A DNA stretch of 9,341 nucleotides, taken from positions 1 to 9,341 of the forward strand of contig CAYLLR010000024.1 of assembly GCA_964384965.1 (NCBI GenBank). Reading direction: 5' to 3'. Below the pieces are notes generated by a model, which ran no database searches, was not told the origin of the DNA, and was given only the letters and a program-made list of their open reading frames with translations. Both the position numbers and the translations under genes were made by a program. Source of the DNA: GW2011-AR1 sp964384965. Lineage in GTDB: Archaea > Nanobdellota > Nanobdellia > Pacearchaeales > GW2011-AR1. Shown here piece after piece: positions 1-6,060 of the stretch; positions within the stretch are counted from its first letter, which is position 1, and each line of letters opens with the position of its first letter.

Positions 1-779
1 TTTTGACCGATTGTCAGAATTGCAGGATTAACAACGCCTTTTGCTGTTTCTGCATCTTTTTCATCCATAAATTGTCTATTCCAATATTGCTTAAATTCAT
101 TTCCTCTTGGATGAAAATGAGAAACTGTTTGAGCCATGCAACCAGCCATGAATCCAGTAATACCCATTTCATAAATCACTTTTTCAGCTTCTTCTGGAGT
201 TTTGCCTTCTGAAAGAGCTTGCATGACTCTTAAAGATGCATCAACAACCCCTGCTGAATAACCATCTTGGGTGTTTTTTGTAACATAAGTTTCCCAATCG
301 TTCAAAACATCTTCTCTAACTAAACTTTTACCTTGTTCTAAATAATCTTGTGTTTTTGTTCTTGCATATTCATCAGACTTTCTTTTTCTTTCTGCAAAAT
401 CTTTATCGCTCTTAATTCTTTCATCTCTCATTTTATCAGCTATATCTTGTCCGAAAGTCCGAGCAACTAAATCCTCTCTTTCTATCGGATTTCTCACATC
501 GTAACTATCTGAAATATTTGGATTTTCGTATAGAACATTTCCCTTTTCATCAGTTACTCTTTGAATTGCAGAACCATAACCTACAAACGGAATTCCAGAA
601 CCTTCAACTTCAATATTTACATAATCTTCAACATTTTTCAAAGTTCTTTCATCAGAATGAGAAATACCATACCAAACATAATCCACCCTAACCTTTTGTC
701 CAACAGCTCCCCTTAGCTTCTGGAATGGATTATTCAATTCTCTTTCTAATCCCCCTTGATTTTGATTTCCGTTTGTCAT
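1..779 (-). CDS. Hypothetical protein with Sm/LSm-like N-terminal region (3' end cut by window edge)
   Basis: An open frame of 259 complete codons begins with ATG at 779-777 and runs off the left edge without a stop. The family is not recognised. Residues about 19-85 resemble an Sm/LSm barrel: GQKVRVDY (27-34), then TLKNVEDYVNIEVE (46-59), close to the Sm1 pattern in which a beta strand leads to (D/E)xYxN, then FVGYGSAIQRV (65-75), in the position of the Sm2 strand. Residues about 96-150 are highly charged and probably helical. A third part has TPEEAEKVIYEMG (194-206) and a Cys/His cluster (C214, H221, H223). No signal peptide or membrane segment is seen. The start is supported by an archaeal promoter just upstream, which gives an almost leaderless mRNA. 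The reading frame is convincing; any RNA-binding role is inference from the Sm resemblance. Confidence 0.8.
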   Translation of the reverse strand, partial: MTNGNQNQGGLERELNNPFQKLRGAVGQKVRVDYVWYGISHSDERTLKNVEDYVNIEVEGSGIPFVGYGSAIQRVTDEKGNVLYENPNISDSYDVRNPIEREDLVARTFGQDIADKMRDERIKSDKDFAERKRKSDEYARTKTQDYLEQGKSLVREDVLNDWETYVTKNTQDGYSAGVVDASLRVMQALSEGKTPEEAEKVIYEMGITGFMAGCMAQTVSHFHPRGNEFKQYWNRQFMDEKDAETAKGVVNPAILTIGQ

Positions 780-803
780 ATCAATATTAGAATAAATAGA
801 TTA

Positions 804-811
804 TTTATAAA
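804..811 (-). promoter_or_regulatory. TATA box (with BRE) for the minus-strand gene starting at 779
   Basis: On the minus strand the sequence reads CCGAAAGA followed by TTTATAAA, a purine-rich BRE directly upstream of a consensus archaeal TATA box. The TATA centre is about 28 nt from the ATG, so transcription would start within a few bases of the start codon. Confidence 0.7.
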
Positions 812-868
812 TCTTTCGGTTTATTTACTACTTTGAAGTTAATATAAATAACGCTCGAATTCTGAACT

Positions 869-887
869 CAAAACCCTTCGGATTTTG
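869..887. repeat. Imperfect hairpin in the intergenic region
   Basis: CAAAACC and GGATTTTG can pair around a three-base TTC loop with one C-A mismatch, giving five outer and two inner pairs. GAAC at 864-867 and GTTC at 894-897 could extend the structure after small bulges. It lies outside any gene, in a patch more GC-rich than its surroundings. Confidence 0.35.
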
Positions 888-985
888 GAACGCTGTTCTA
901 ACCTTCTTTCATCTTCGTGAATTTAGAAAGCAATTCCCTTCATCTTCAATGATAAAATAATTAATCTTTTTATTTAATTTTCTTT

Positions 986-1005
986 AACAAATTCACAAAT
1001 TTGTT
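986..1005. repeat. Perfect 8-bp stem-loop
   Basis: AACAAATT (986-993) and AATTTGTT (998-1005) are perfect inverted arms around a 4-base loop, CACA. A T-rich stretch follows on the plus strand (1009-1026), so it resembles a terminator hairpin. However, no plus-strand gene precedes it, unless the interval encodes a short RNA. Confidence 0.4.
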
Positions 1006-1078
1006 TGCTTTTTAATGTCTTTTTAAAATTTTTTTGATTTAATCCTCCAAAATTAAAATTAAATGCTATATGCAAAGC

Positions 1079-1086
1079 TTTTTAAG
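1079..1086 (+). promoter_or_regulatory. Probable TATA box for the DHH phosphoesterase gene
   Basis: GCAAAGC (1072-1078) is a BRE-like purine-rich element and TTTTTAAG (1079-1086) a TATA-like box. The centre is about 31 nt before ATG 1114. The surroundings are so AT-rich that other TATA-like runs exist nearby (for example at 1020-1028, which would suit the alternative start at 1063), so this assignment is tentative. Confidence 0.4.
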
Positions 1087-1113
1087 AGAGATTTATTTAA
1101 AATAAAAGTAATA

Positions 1114-2724
1114 ATGAAGAAAAATAAAAACAAAAAGGTTTCAAATTACAAAAAACCTTTTAGAAAATTAGAAATAAGAAAAGTATCTATTGAGAACATT
1201 GATTTGAATTCTAAAGGAAAAATTTTAATCACTGGAATTGTGAATCGTGTTGTCCAAACAGGTGGACCTACGATATTTGTAGTTAATGATGGGACAGGAA
1301 GTTTATCTCTTAAGGCTTTTATCGGTCCGGGTTTGAGGGCCTATCCGGAGATTAATGAGGAAGATGTTATAAGAGCAGTAGTCTTAGTGGGGGAATTTCA
1401 AGGAGAACTTGAAGGGGAAATAAAGAGCATTAAGAAATTGGAAGAGTATGAGAGTAAAGAATTTCTAAAGAATTTAAGAAATTTAGAAAAAAGTAGGGCA
1501 AGAATTAATCCTCCAAAATTCTTAGTTGAAAATAAGATATTGAATAAACTAAAACCAAGATTCATAGAGGCAGCAACCCAAATTAGATTAGCAATTATTC
1601 AAGATAGACCAATTATTATAAGACATCATAACGACGCTGATGGATACTCTTCCGGATTTTCACTTGAGAGGGCAATTTTGCCTTTAATAATAAAACAACA
1701 TAGCTCAGTAAAGGCTCCTTGGGAATTTTTTTTAAGGGCTCCTTGTCAGGCCCCTTTTTATGAAATTGATGATTCGATTAGGGATATGGCAAATTCTCTT
1801 AGAAATGTTGCAAAGTTTTCAAATAAAATGCCCCTAATAATTATTGCAGATAATGGGTCTTCACCAGAAGATTTGATGGGAATTAAACAAGGAAAAATAC
1901 ATGGCGCTGATTTTATCGTTGTCGACCATCATGGTTTTGAAAAGGATGTAATAACTAAAGAAACATTAGTTCACATAAATCCTTTTCTTGTCGAGGAAGA
2001 TGGCGCTTCCTACTCAGCAGGGATGCTTTCTACTGAATTAGCTCGTTTTATTAATCCAGAGGTAAAAAATATTTCTCAAATTCCTGCAATGGCGGGCTTT
2101 GCGGATAAAATAGAATTAACTAATCCAAAAGTTATGGAGGAATATTTGAAAATCGCTGAGAAAGAAGGATATTCTAAAAGTCTTTTATCGGACATTTCCC
2201 TAGTCATTGATTATGTTTCGGCTAAAGTTCGTTTTATGGAAGTTCGGGAATATATTGAAGTTTTATTTGGAGAACCGAGGAACAAGCAAAAAGAATTAGT
2301 TAGTTTAATGGCTCCTCATATTCGGGAACTTGATAGAAAGGGTTTAGAAATCGGAAAAAGTAATTCCAAACACGAAAAAATAAATAACATTATTTTACAG
2401 ACAATTGAGATTGAAAAAACTTTTCCTGGATTTGGTTTTTTTCCTAAACCGGGAAGAGCAGTTAGTTTGATTCATGATAATTATCAAAAAGAAAAAAAAG
2501 CCGACAGATTGATTACGGCAGGAATCATGAACACAGCAATTACTCTTCGCGCCACTGATCAAGCGAATTTTTCTGTTCATGAATTGATTAAGTTTCTAAA
2601 TGAAAAAGAGCCGAATGCTTTTGTGAATGGTGGTGGACACAAAAATGCAGGTTCAATAAATTTTTTACCCTATAAAAAAGAAGAAGTTGTTAAATTGTTG
2701 AAGGAATTCATCCGGAAAAGATAA
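1114..2724 (+). CDS. OB-fold/DHH-DHHA1 family phosphoesterase (archaeal RecJ-like)
   Basis: A 536-residue protein with three parts. Residues about 16-113 look like an OB-fold for nucleic acid binding (ILITGIV, TIFVVNDGTGSLSLKAF). The DHH catalytic domain follows, with HNDADG at 172-177, IADNGSS at 244-250 (Asp246), VVDHH at 269-273 and GFADKIE at about 328-334 (Asp331). These are the Mn-binding motifs I-IV of the RecJ/DHH superfamily. The C-terminal DHHA1 domain carries the substrate-binding GGGH at 506-509. All key residues are present, so it should be an active metal-dependent phosphoesterase. In archaea such proteins are RecJ-like exonucleases in replication, repair or RNA processing; which one applies here is not decidable. 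The frame also permits an ATG at 1063 (17 residues more); 1114 is preferred because a TATA-like box lies between the two and the extension adds no domain. Confidence 0.88.
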   Translation: MKKNKNKKVSNYKKPFRKLEIRKVSIENIDLNSKGKILITGIVNRVVQTGGPTIFVVNDGTGSLSLKAFIGPGLRAYPEINEEDVIRAVVLVGEFQGELEGEIKSIKKLEEYESKEFLKNLRNLEKSRARINPPKFLVENKILNKLKPRFIEAATQIRLAIIQDRPIIIRHHNDADGYSSGFSLERAILPLIIKQHSSVKAPWEFFLRAPCQAPFYEIDDSIRDMANSLRNVAKFSNKMPLIIIADNGSSPEDLMGIKQGKIHGADFIVVDHHGFEKDVITKETLVHINPFLVEEDGASYSAGMLSTELARFINPEVKNISQIPAMAGFADKIELTNPKVMEEYLKIAEKEGYSKSLLSDISLVIDYVSAKVRFMEVREYIEVLFGEPRNKQKELVSLMAPHIRELDRKGLEIGKSNSKHEKINNIILQTIEIEKTFPGFGFFPKPGRAVSLIHDNYQKEKKADRLITAGIMNTAITLRATDQANFSVHELIKFLNEKEPNAFVNGGGHKNAGSINFLPYKKEEVVKLLKEFIRKR

Positions 2725-2785
2725 ATTTTTAAATAGATAACTGAAACTCGTTTATTTTAATAAATATTTTTTAAGAAATTTTCTA

Positions 2786-2820
2786 AAATTAAAATCGATT
2801 AATAGTTTTAATTTATTTTT
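2786..2820 (+). terminator. Terminator-like inverted repeat plus T-tract after the DHH gene
   Basis: AAATTAAAA (2786-2794) and TTTTAATTT (2806-2814) are perfect 9-bp inverted arms around an 11-base loop, followed by ATTTATTTTT to about 2820. It lies 61-96 bases beyond the DHH stop. Archaeal termination depends mainly on the T-tract, so the arms may be incidental in DNA this AT-rich. Confidence 0.4.
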
Positions 2821-2996
2821 CTAAACGATATTGGTTAGTAATTTCTTCGTCGCTGTATTTTTTTATTTTGCCCGAAGAATTGGATTTCTATATAATAGTT
2901 CCAAACTTGTGACTCGTTCCACTCTAAAAAATAAAAATCATTTTAATCAAAAAAATTTGAAGGAATTTCATCCCCAAACAGCTCTCAATGACAATC

Positions 2997-3004
2997 TTTA
3001 TAAA
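2997..3004 (+). promoter_or_regulatory. TATA box for the S6e gene
   Basis: TTTATAAA is a consensus archaeal TATA box whose centre is 25-26 nt before ATG 3026. This predicts a leaderless transcript and fixes the start against upstream in-frame alternatives. Confidence 0.75.
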
Positions 3005-3025
3005 TCAATTTTTCAACATACTCTT

Positions 3026-3466
3026 ATGACATTTAAAATAAATATTGGTGAAAAGTCCGGAAAAACATACAAGTTAGAATCTGATGTGCCTTCGCTGATT
3101 GATAAAGAATTGGGGGACAAAATTAATGGAGAGACTATCCAAGAAGACCTTAAGGGTTATGAATTTGAGATAACTGGTGCGTCTGACAAAGCAGGATTTC
3201 CATCTATGAAAGAGGTTTCAGGGCAAATTCTTAAGAAAGTTCTTTTGACATATGGGAAGGGAATGCGTAAAAAACCTCGTAAAGAGGGTAAGAAAGCCCC
3301 AAAGGATAGAAAACCAAAAGGGCTTAGACTCAGAAAAACTGTGAGAGGAAAAGTAATTTCCGAGGCGATTGTTCAAGTTAATTTGAAAGTCATTAAAGAA
3401 GGTAAAAAACCTTTAGCTGAAATTTTTAATTCGAGCGAGAAGCCTTCCGAAAATCCCACTCAATAA
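3026..3466 (+). CDS. rps6e: 30S ribosomal protein S6e
   Basis: A 146-residue basic protein of the S6e family found in the small ribosomal subunit of archaea and eukaryotes. The start MTFKINIGEKSGKTYKLE is typical of archaeal S6e, and the family signature ITGASDKAGFPSM lies at about residues 49-61. This is followed by VLLTYGKGMR and a Lys/Arg-rich stretch (about 80-105) suited to rRNA contact. The length slightly exceeds the short archaeal forms (about 125 residues); the tail after residue 135 is Ser/Glu/Pro-rich and probably disordered. The ATG at 3026 is chosen because it begins the conserved domain and stands 25 nt from a consensus TATA box. The open frame upstream to 2831 has no S6e similarity. 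In many archaea S6e precedes aIF2 gamma; here two small genes lie between them. Confidence 0.95.
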   Translation: MTFKINIGEKSGKTYKLESDVPSLIDKELGDKINGETIQEDLKGYEFEITGASDKAGFPSMKEVSGQILKKVLLTYGKGMRKKPRKEGKKAPKDRKPKGLRLRKTVRGKVISEAIVQVNLKVIKEGKKPLAEIFNSSEKPSENPTQ

Positions 3467-3500
3467 AGATTACTATTTTTAAGGAATAACAAATGGAAAG

Positions 3501-3510
3501 GTTTATAAAC
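3501..3510 (+). promoter_or_regulatory. TATA box inside a perfect palindrome, upstream of the RHH gene
   Basis: GGAAAG (3495-3500) is a good BRE and TTTATAAA (3502-3509) a consensus TATA box. The ten bases GTTTATAAAC form a perfect palindrome. The centre is about 70 nt before ATG 3575, so the mRNA would have a leader of roughly 44 nt, unlike the leaderless neighbours. Binding by the encoded ribbon-helix-helix protein is possible but not shown. Confidence 0.55.
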
Positions 3511-3574
3511 TTCAAAAAGATAATATTTTTAACCCAAAAGTGACATCAAATAATACTTTCGGGACAAAATTAAA

Positions 3575-3736
3575 ATGAAAAAAAGATTGAGTATAACCAT
3601 TGATGAAAAAAAAGTCGATTTAATAAATGAAATTTTGAAAGAAGGATTATTCAGAAATAAATCTCATATTTTAGAATATGCTCTTGTTAAATTTTTGGAA
3701 GAAAAAAAAGGAGATAAAAATGGAATACAAATATGA
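3575..3736 (+). CDS. Ribbon-helix-helix (CopG/Arc-type) DNA-binding protein
   Basis: A 53-residue protein. KRLSITID (3-10) is the DNA-contacting beta strand of ribbon-helix-helix proteins. Residues 11-25 (KKVDLINEILKEG) form the first helix, and NKSHILEYALVKFLEEK (28-44) the second, with the usual turn FRNKS between them. Such proteins bind DNA as dimers and usually autorepress. The stop overlaps the next gene by 17 bases in another frame, so the two are cotranscribed and probably translationally coupled. RHH proteins often serve as antitoxins or plasmid regulators, but the partner here is a membrane protein unlike any toxin I recognise. No Shine-Dalgarno precedes this start. The fold call is strong; the target is unknown. 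Confidence 0.8.
   Translation: MKKRLSITIDEKKVDLINEILKEGLFRNKSHILEYALVKFLEEKKGDKNGIQI
3710..3713 (+). promoter_or_regulatory. Shine-Dalgarno site deciding the start of the membrane protein
   Basis: GGAG lies six bases before ATG 3720, inside the end of the RHH gene. It is the clearest ribosome binding site in the window and favours 3720 over an upstream in-frame start at 3678. Confidence 0.65.
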
Positions 3737-4100
3737 AAAATTGGGAGATATTAGTTGTGAAATAAAAAGCAATAAAGAAAGGTCAAAAAAATCAAGATTA
3801 GTCAAAACTCTTTTAATTGGAGGATTTATGTCGCTGGTTCCCGCAGGAGCGTTGTATTATTCATTAAACAAAACTCAAGAAATTCCTGCAAAGATGATTG
3901 AAACTGCTAAACCAATTTATAACCCCATAGAAGACGGAAAATTGTGGAGAGCATATATGACCGAAAGTGAAATTAATGGATTTTTGCATAACACAAACTC
4001 CTGGAAAGAGTATAAAAAAAGGACAAAAGAATTGAACAACGGGAGTTTAAAAAATATTAAATATACTCCTGACGCAAACCATAACGGAAAAGCTAATTAA
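3720..4100 (+). CDS. Small single-pass membrane protein of unknown function
   Basis: A 126-residue protein of no recognised family. Residues 1-26 are polar and end in a positive cluster (KERSKKSR, 19-26). Residues about 27-49 are one hydrophobic membrane helix (LVKTLLIGGFMSLVPAGALYY). The positive-inside rule puts the short N-terminus in the cytoplasm and the remaining 75-80 residues outside. The outer part has two aromatic patches (KLWRAYM, NSWKEYKK) and ends PDANHNGKAN, where D118-x-N120-x-N122-G resembles a calcium-binding loop of EF-hand or thrombospondin type 3 kind; binding is speculative. The start at 3720 is chosen from the GGAG site. The gene overlaps the RHH regulator by 17 bases and is presumably under its control. 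A seven-T run follows the stop by 17 bases. Confidence 0.72.
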   Translation: MEYKYEKLGDISCEIKSNKERSKKSRLVKTLLIGGFMSLVPAGALYYSLNKTQEIPAKMIETAKPIYNPIEDGKLWRAYMTESEINGFLHNTNSWKEYKKRTKELNNGSLKNIKYTPDANHNGKAN

Positions 4101-4117
4101 ATTTCAATTGGAAACCC

Positions 4118-4124
4118 TTTTTTT
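4118..4124 (+). terminator. T-tract terminator after the membrane-protein gene
   Basis: Seven consecutive T residues follow CCC shortly after the stop at 4100. T-runs of this kind are sufficient for archaeal RNA polymerase termination. The next gene has its own promoter downstream. Confidence 0.5.
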
Positions 4125-4218
4125 CAATTTATGAAGCACTTGAGAGTAAAAAAATTTATAGCCATATAATCTATCGAAATTTTCAATTCAAATAAACCTC
4201 TTTCTAACTCCCAAAACC

Positions 4219-4226
4219 TTTTTTAA
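4219..4226 (+). promoter_or_regulatory. TATA box for the aIF2 gamma gene
   Basis: CCAAAACC (BRE-like, 4211-4218) is followed by TTTTTTAA, centred 25-26 nt before ATG 4248. This implies a leaderless mRNA. Confidence 0.6.
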
Positions 4227-4247
4227 GCTATCTTTTCTAAATTTTCT

Positions 4248-5438
4248 ATGACAGAAAATCTCCCAGAATTAAATGTAGGAGTCGTTGGACACATCGACCA
4301 CGGAAAGACCACACTTCTCTCAAGACTTACTGGAAAGTTCGCCGATACACATTCTGAAGAACTTAAACGTGGAATCACAATCAAACTGGGTTATGCTGAC
4401 TTAATAATTTATAAAGATGGAGGAAAATTTACTTCCGAAAAAAAAGGAAAGCCATTAAGATATATCTCATTTATAGATGCCCCCGGACATGAGATGCTTA
4501 TGGCTACGATGCTTTCGGGAGCAGCCATCATTGATTCCGCAATTCTTGTTATTGCCGCAAACGAAGGAATAAAACCTCAAACGAAAGAACACTTCATAGC
4601 AATACAATCAAAAAAAATAAAAAATATTATAATTGTCCAGAATAAAATAGATTTAGTTTCAAAAGATAAGGCTCTTGAAAATTACAAATTGATTAAGAAA
4701 TTTGTAAAAGGAACAATCGCGGAAAACGCCCCAATAATTCCTATTTCGGCACAACAAAATGTAAATATCGACAAACTTCTTGAAGCTCTGATTGAACTTC
4801 CAGTTCCAAAAAGAGACGAAAATAAAGACCCAATTTTTTTAATTGCAAGAAGTTTTGATATAAATAGACCGGGAACAGAAATTAAAAATCTTCACGGAGG
4901 AATTTTGGGAGGAATTTTAAAACAGGGAAAATTAAAAATTGGGGAGGAAATTGAGATAAAACCAGGGGCAACAATTAAAAAAAATAACCAATATTTTTAT
5001 GAACCAATAACAACAAAAATACTTTCATTACACAAAGGAAAATCCTCTCTCAAAGAAGTTTTACCCGGAGCGAGTATTTCAATAGAAACTGAACTCGACC
5101 CATTTATGACAAAAACCGATTCCCTCACAGGGTCAATTGTTTCAACAAAAGGAAAACTTCCAGAAATAACTTCAAAAGTAAGGATAAAAACAAAACTATT
5201 TAACGAACTTTTAGGAGAAAATGGAAATGAAAAAATTTTTGAATTAAAAACAAAGGAAAGATTAATGCTTTCAGTAAATACCACAATTACCGTCGGAACC
5301 ATAGAAAAAATTTCAAATGAAGAAGTTGAAATGAATCTAAATATCCCCATTATAGCTTTAAAAGGAGATAATGTGGGAATAGCAAGAAATATTAAAGGCC
5401 ATTGGAGACTTATTGGGTTTGGGGAAATAATCAAATAA
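4248..5438 (+). CDS. eif2g: Translation initiation factor aIF2 subunit gamma (GTPase)
   Basis: A 396-residue GTPase that, with the alpha and beta subunits, delivers initiator Met-tRNA to the small ribosomal subunit. The G motifs are G1 GHIDHGKTT (14-22), G2 RGITIKLGYAD (41-51), G3 DAPGHE (77-82), G4 NKID (132-135) and G5 ISAQ (166-169). Domain II begins near DPIFLIARSFDINRPGTE (193-210) with HGGILGG, and domain III ends with HWRLIGFGEI, as in this family. The length is normal (about 400-415). The notable feature is the segment between G2 and G3 (about residues 52-75): many archaeal homologues carry a four-cysteine zinc knuckle there, while this one has KDGGKFTSEKKGKPLR and no cysteine, and the whole protein has none. 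The leaderless promoter supports the start. Confidence 0.95.
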   Translation: MTENLPELNVGVVGHIDHGKTTLLSRLTGKFADTHSEELKRGITIKLGYADLIIYKDGGKFTSEKKGKPLRYISFIDAPGHEMLMATMLSGAAIIDSAILVIAANEGIKPQTKEHFIAIQSKKIKNIIIVQNKIDLVSKDKALENYKLIKKFVKGTIAENAPIIPISAQQNVNIDKLLEALIELPVPKRDENKDPIFLIARSFDINRPGTEIKNLHGGILGGILKQGKLKIGEEIEIKPGATIKKNNQYFYEPITTKILSLHKGKSSLKEVLPGASISIETELDPFMTKTDSLTGSIVSTKGKLPEITSKVRIKTKLFNELLGENGNEKIFELKTKERLMLSVNTTITVGTIEKISNEEVEMNLNIPIIALKGDNVGIARNIKGHWRLIGFGEIIK

Positions 5439-5447
5439 GTATAACAA

Positions 5448-5455
5448 TTATTAAA
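5448..5455 (+). promoter_or_regulatory. Possible TATA box for the gene at 5479
   Basis: TTATTAAA is centred about 27 nt before ATG 5479, in the 40-base gap after aIF2 gamma. It matches the leaderless spacing seen elsewhere but is a weaker match, and read-through from aIF2 gamma is also possible. Confidence 0.4.
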
Positions 5456-5478
5456 AACTCCATTCAATTAAATTTGTG

Positions 5479-5895
5479 ATGTCAAAAGAGGTTTTGAAAT
5501 ATAATTTTCTCAATTTAAAAAAAGAAAAAAACAGAAATCTCACAAGAGAATTTGATTCTTTGGAAAAAATTTGCAAGGAAGAAGAATTTATAAGAATTTT
5601 TATAAAAGAAAAAAAAGTAAGATTGGGCGAGGAAAAAGTGGAAGAATTGGAGGAAAAATTTGGAGAATATATCTCTTCAAAATCAATCGTCGTAAAGAAT
5701 TATGTACAAATAGACTTTCCAGAAATGAAAACGGAAATTTACTTCCTTAAACAAAAGGTAGATAAAAATTTAATAAAAAAATTTGAAAAAATCTATCCTC
5801 GAGAACCCGTAATTGAAAAAATTAATCTATCTTTTTCATATCTTTCAGGCATGAACTGCTTAAAAATACATAAAAAAGAACAGGAAGAAAATTGA
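5479..5895 (+). CDS. Charged hypothetical protein
   Basis: A 138-residue protein of no recognised family. The first two thirds are rich in Lys and Glu with heptad-like spacing (about residues 15-65, including EEKVEELEEKFGEYI), suggesting long helices or a coiled coil. Alternating hydrophobic strands follow (SIVVKNYVQIDF, TEIYFLKQ) and again near the end (EKINLSFSYLSG, NCLKIHKKE), so the C-terminal half is probably alpha/beta. There is no signal peptide or membrane helix. It sits 40 bases downstream of aIF2 gamma on the same strand, where other archaea often have translation or transcription genes, but sequence gives no link. The frame also allows GTG at 5476 directly before the ATG; the ATG is preferred for the leaderless spacing. 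Confidence 0.65.
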   Translation: MSKEVLKYNFLNLKKEKNRNLTREFDSLEKICKEEEFIRIFIKEKKVRLGEEKVEELEEKFGEYISSKSIVVKNYVQIDFPEMKTEIYFLKQKVDKNLIKKFEKIYPREPVIEKINLSFSYLSGMNCLKIHKKEQEEN

Positions 5896-5999
5896 ATTTA
5901 TTAAAAAGAATCCATAAGAAATCGAATTTTTTGAGAGAATCATAGGGACAAAGTTTCCAACCGAAAAATCTTCGAAAAAATATTACAGAGTCTGGAAAA

Positions 6000-6022
6000 A
6001 GATTTAATCTTTAATTAAATCT
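6000..6022. repeat. Perfect 9-bp inverted repeat just upstream of the nuclease promoter
   Basis: AGATTTAAT (6000-6008) and ATTAAATCT (6014-6022) pair around a 5-base loop. The repeat ends nine bases before the TATA box of the nuclease gene. It could therefore be a regulator site, or a hairpin at the 3' end of the upstream transcript. Confidence 0.45.
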
Positions 6023-6030
6023 CCTAAAAC

Positions 6031-6038
6031 TTTATAAT
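6031..6038 (+). promoter_or_regulatory. TATA box for the PD-(D/E)XK nuclease gene
   Basis: CTAAAAC (BRE-like, 6024-6030) precedes TTTATAAT, centred 26-27 nt before ATG 6061. A leaderless transcript is predicted. Confidence 0.65.
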
Positions 6039-6060
6039 GATGTTTCTTTTATAATTAATT

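Larger units (their letters stand above)
780..1113. other. Gene-free interval with hairpins and short repeats
   Basis: No credible protein gene was found in this 334-base stretch between two divergent genes. It holds the minus-strand promoter near 807 and the plus-strand promoter near 1082. It also holds an imperfect hairpin at 869-887 inside a locally more GC-rich patch (850-900), a direct repeat AACGCT at 850-855 and 889-894, and GAAC-gct-GTTC at 887-897. TTCATCTTC occurs twice, at 908-916 and 939-947 (31 bp apart), and an 8-bp stem-loop lies at 986-1005. A small non-coding RNA is possible but not demonstrated; no tRNA or C/D-box pattern fits. Confidence 0.5.
2725..3025. other. Gene-free interval between the DHH gene and the S6e gene
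   Basis: About 300 very AT-rich bases. It holds a terminator-like inverted repeat at 2786-2814 and the S6e TATA box at 2997-3004. An in-frame leftward extension of S6e to a TTG at 2831 is open but is not believed, because the promoter lies inside it. Nothing else was recognised. Confidence 0.55.

Noticed and set aside
3..212. Plus-strand open frame of 69 codons at the left edge
   Set aside because: It is the complement of the longer minus-strand gene, which has its own promoter and runs 259 codons to the edge.
850..910. tRNA-like segment on the minus strand (GGTTAGAAC resembling a D-arm)
   Set aside because: No matching acceptor stem, anticodon arm or T-arm can be formed around it.
2831..3025. 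In-frame N-terminal extension of S6e from a TTG at 2831
   Set aside because: The extension has no S6e similarity and contains the TATA box at 2997-3004; the conserved protein begins at ATG 3026.
3575..4100. Classical type II toxin-antitoxin pair
   Set aside because: The RHH protein would fit an antitoxin, but the partner is a single-pass membrane protein with no RelE, MazF, VapC or other toxin motif.
4997..5467. Minus-strand open frame of 156 codons opposite aIF2 gamma
   Set aside because: It lies antisense to a certain gene, is Phe/Ser/Ile-rich as expected for the complement of Lys/Glu-rich coding sequence, and has no family signature.
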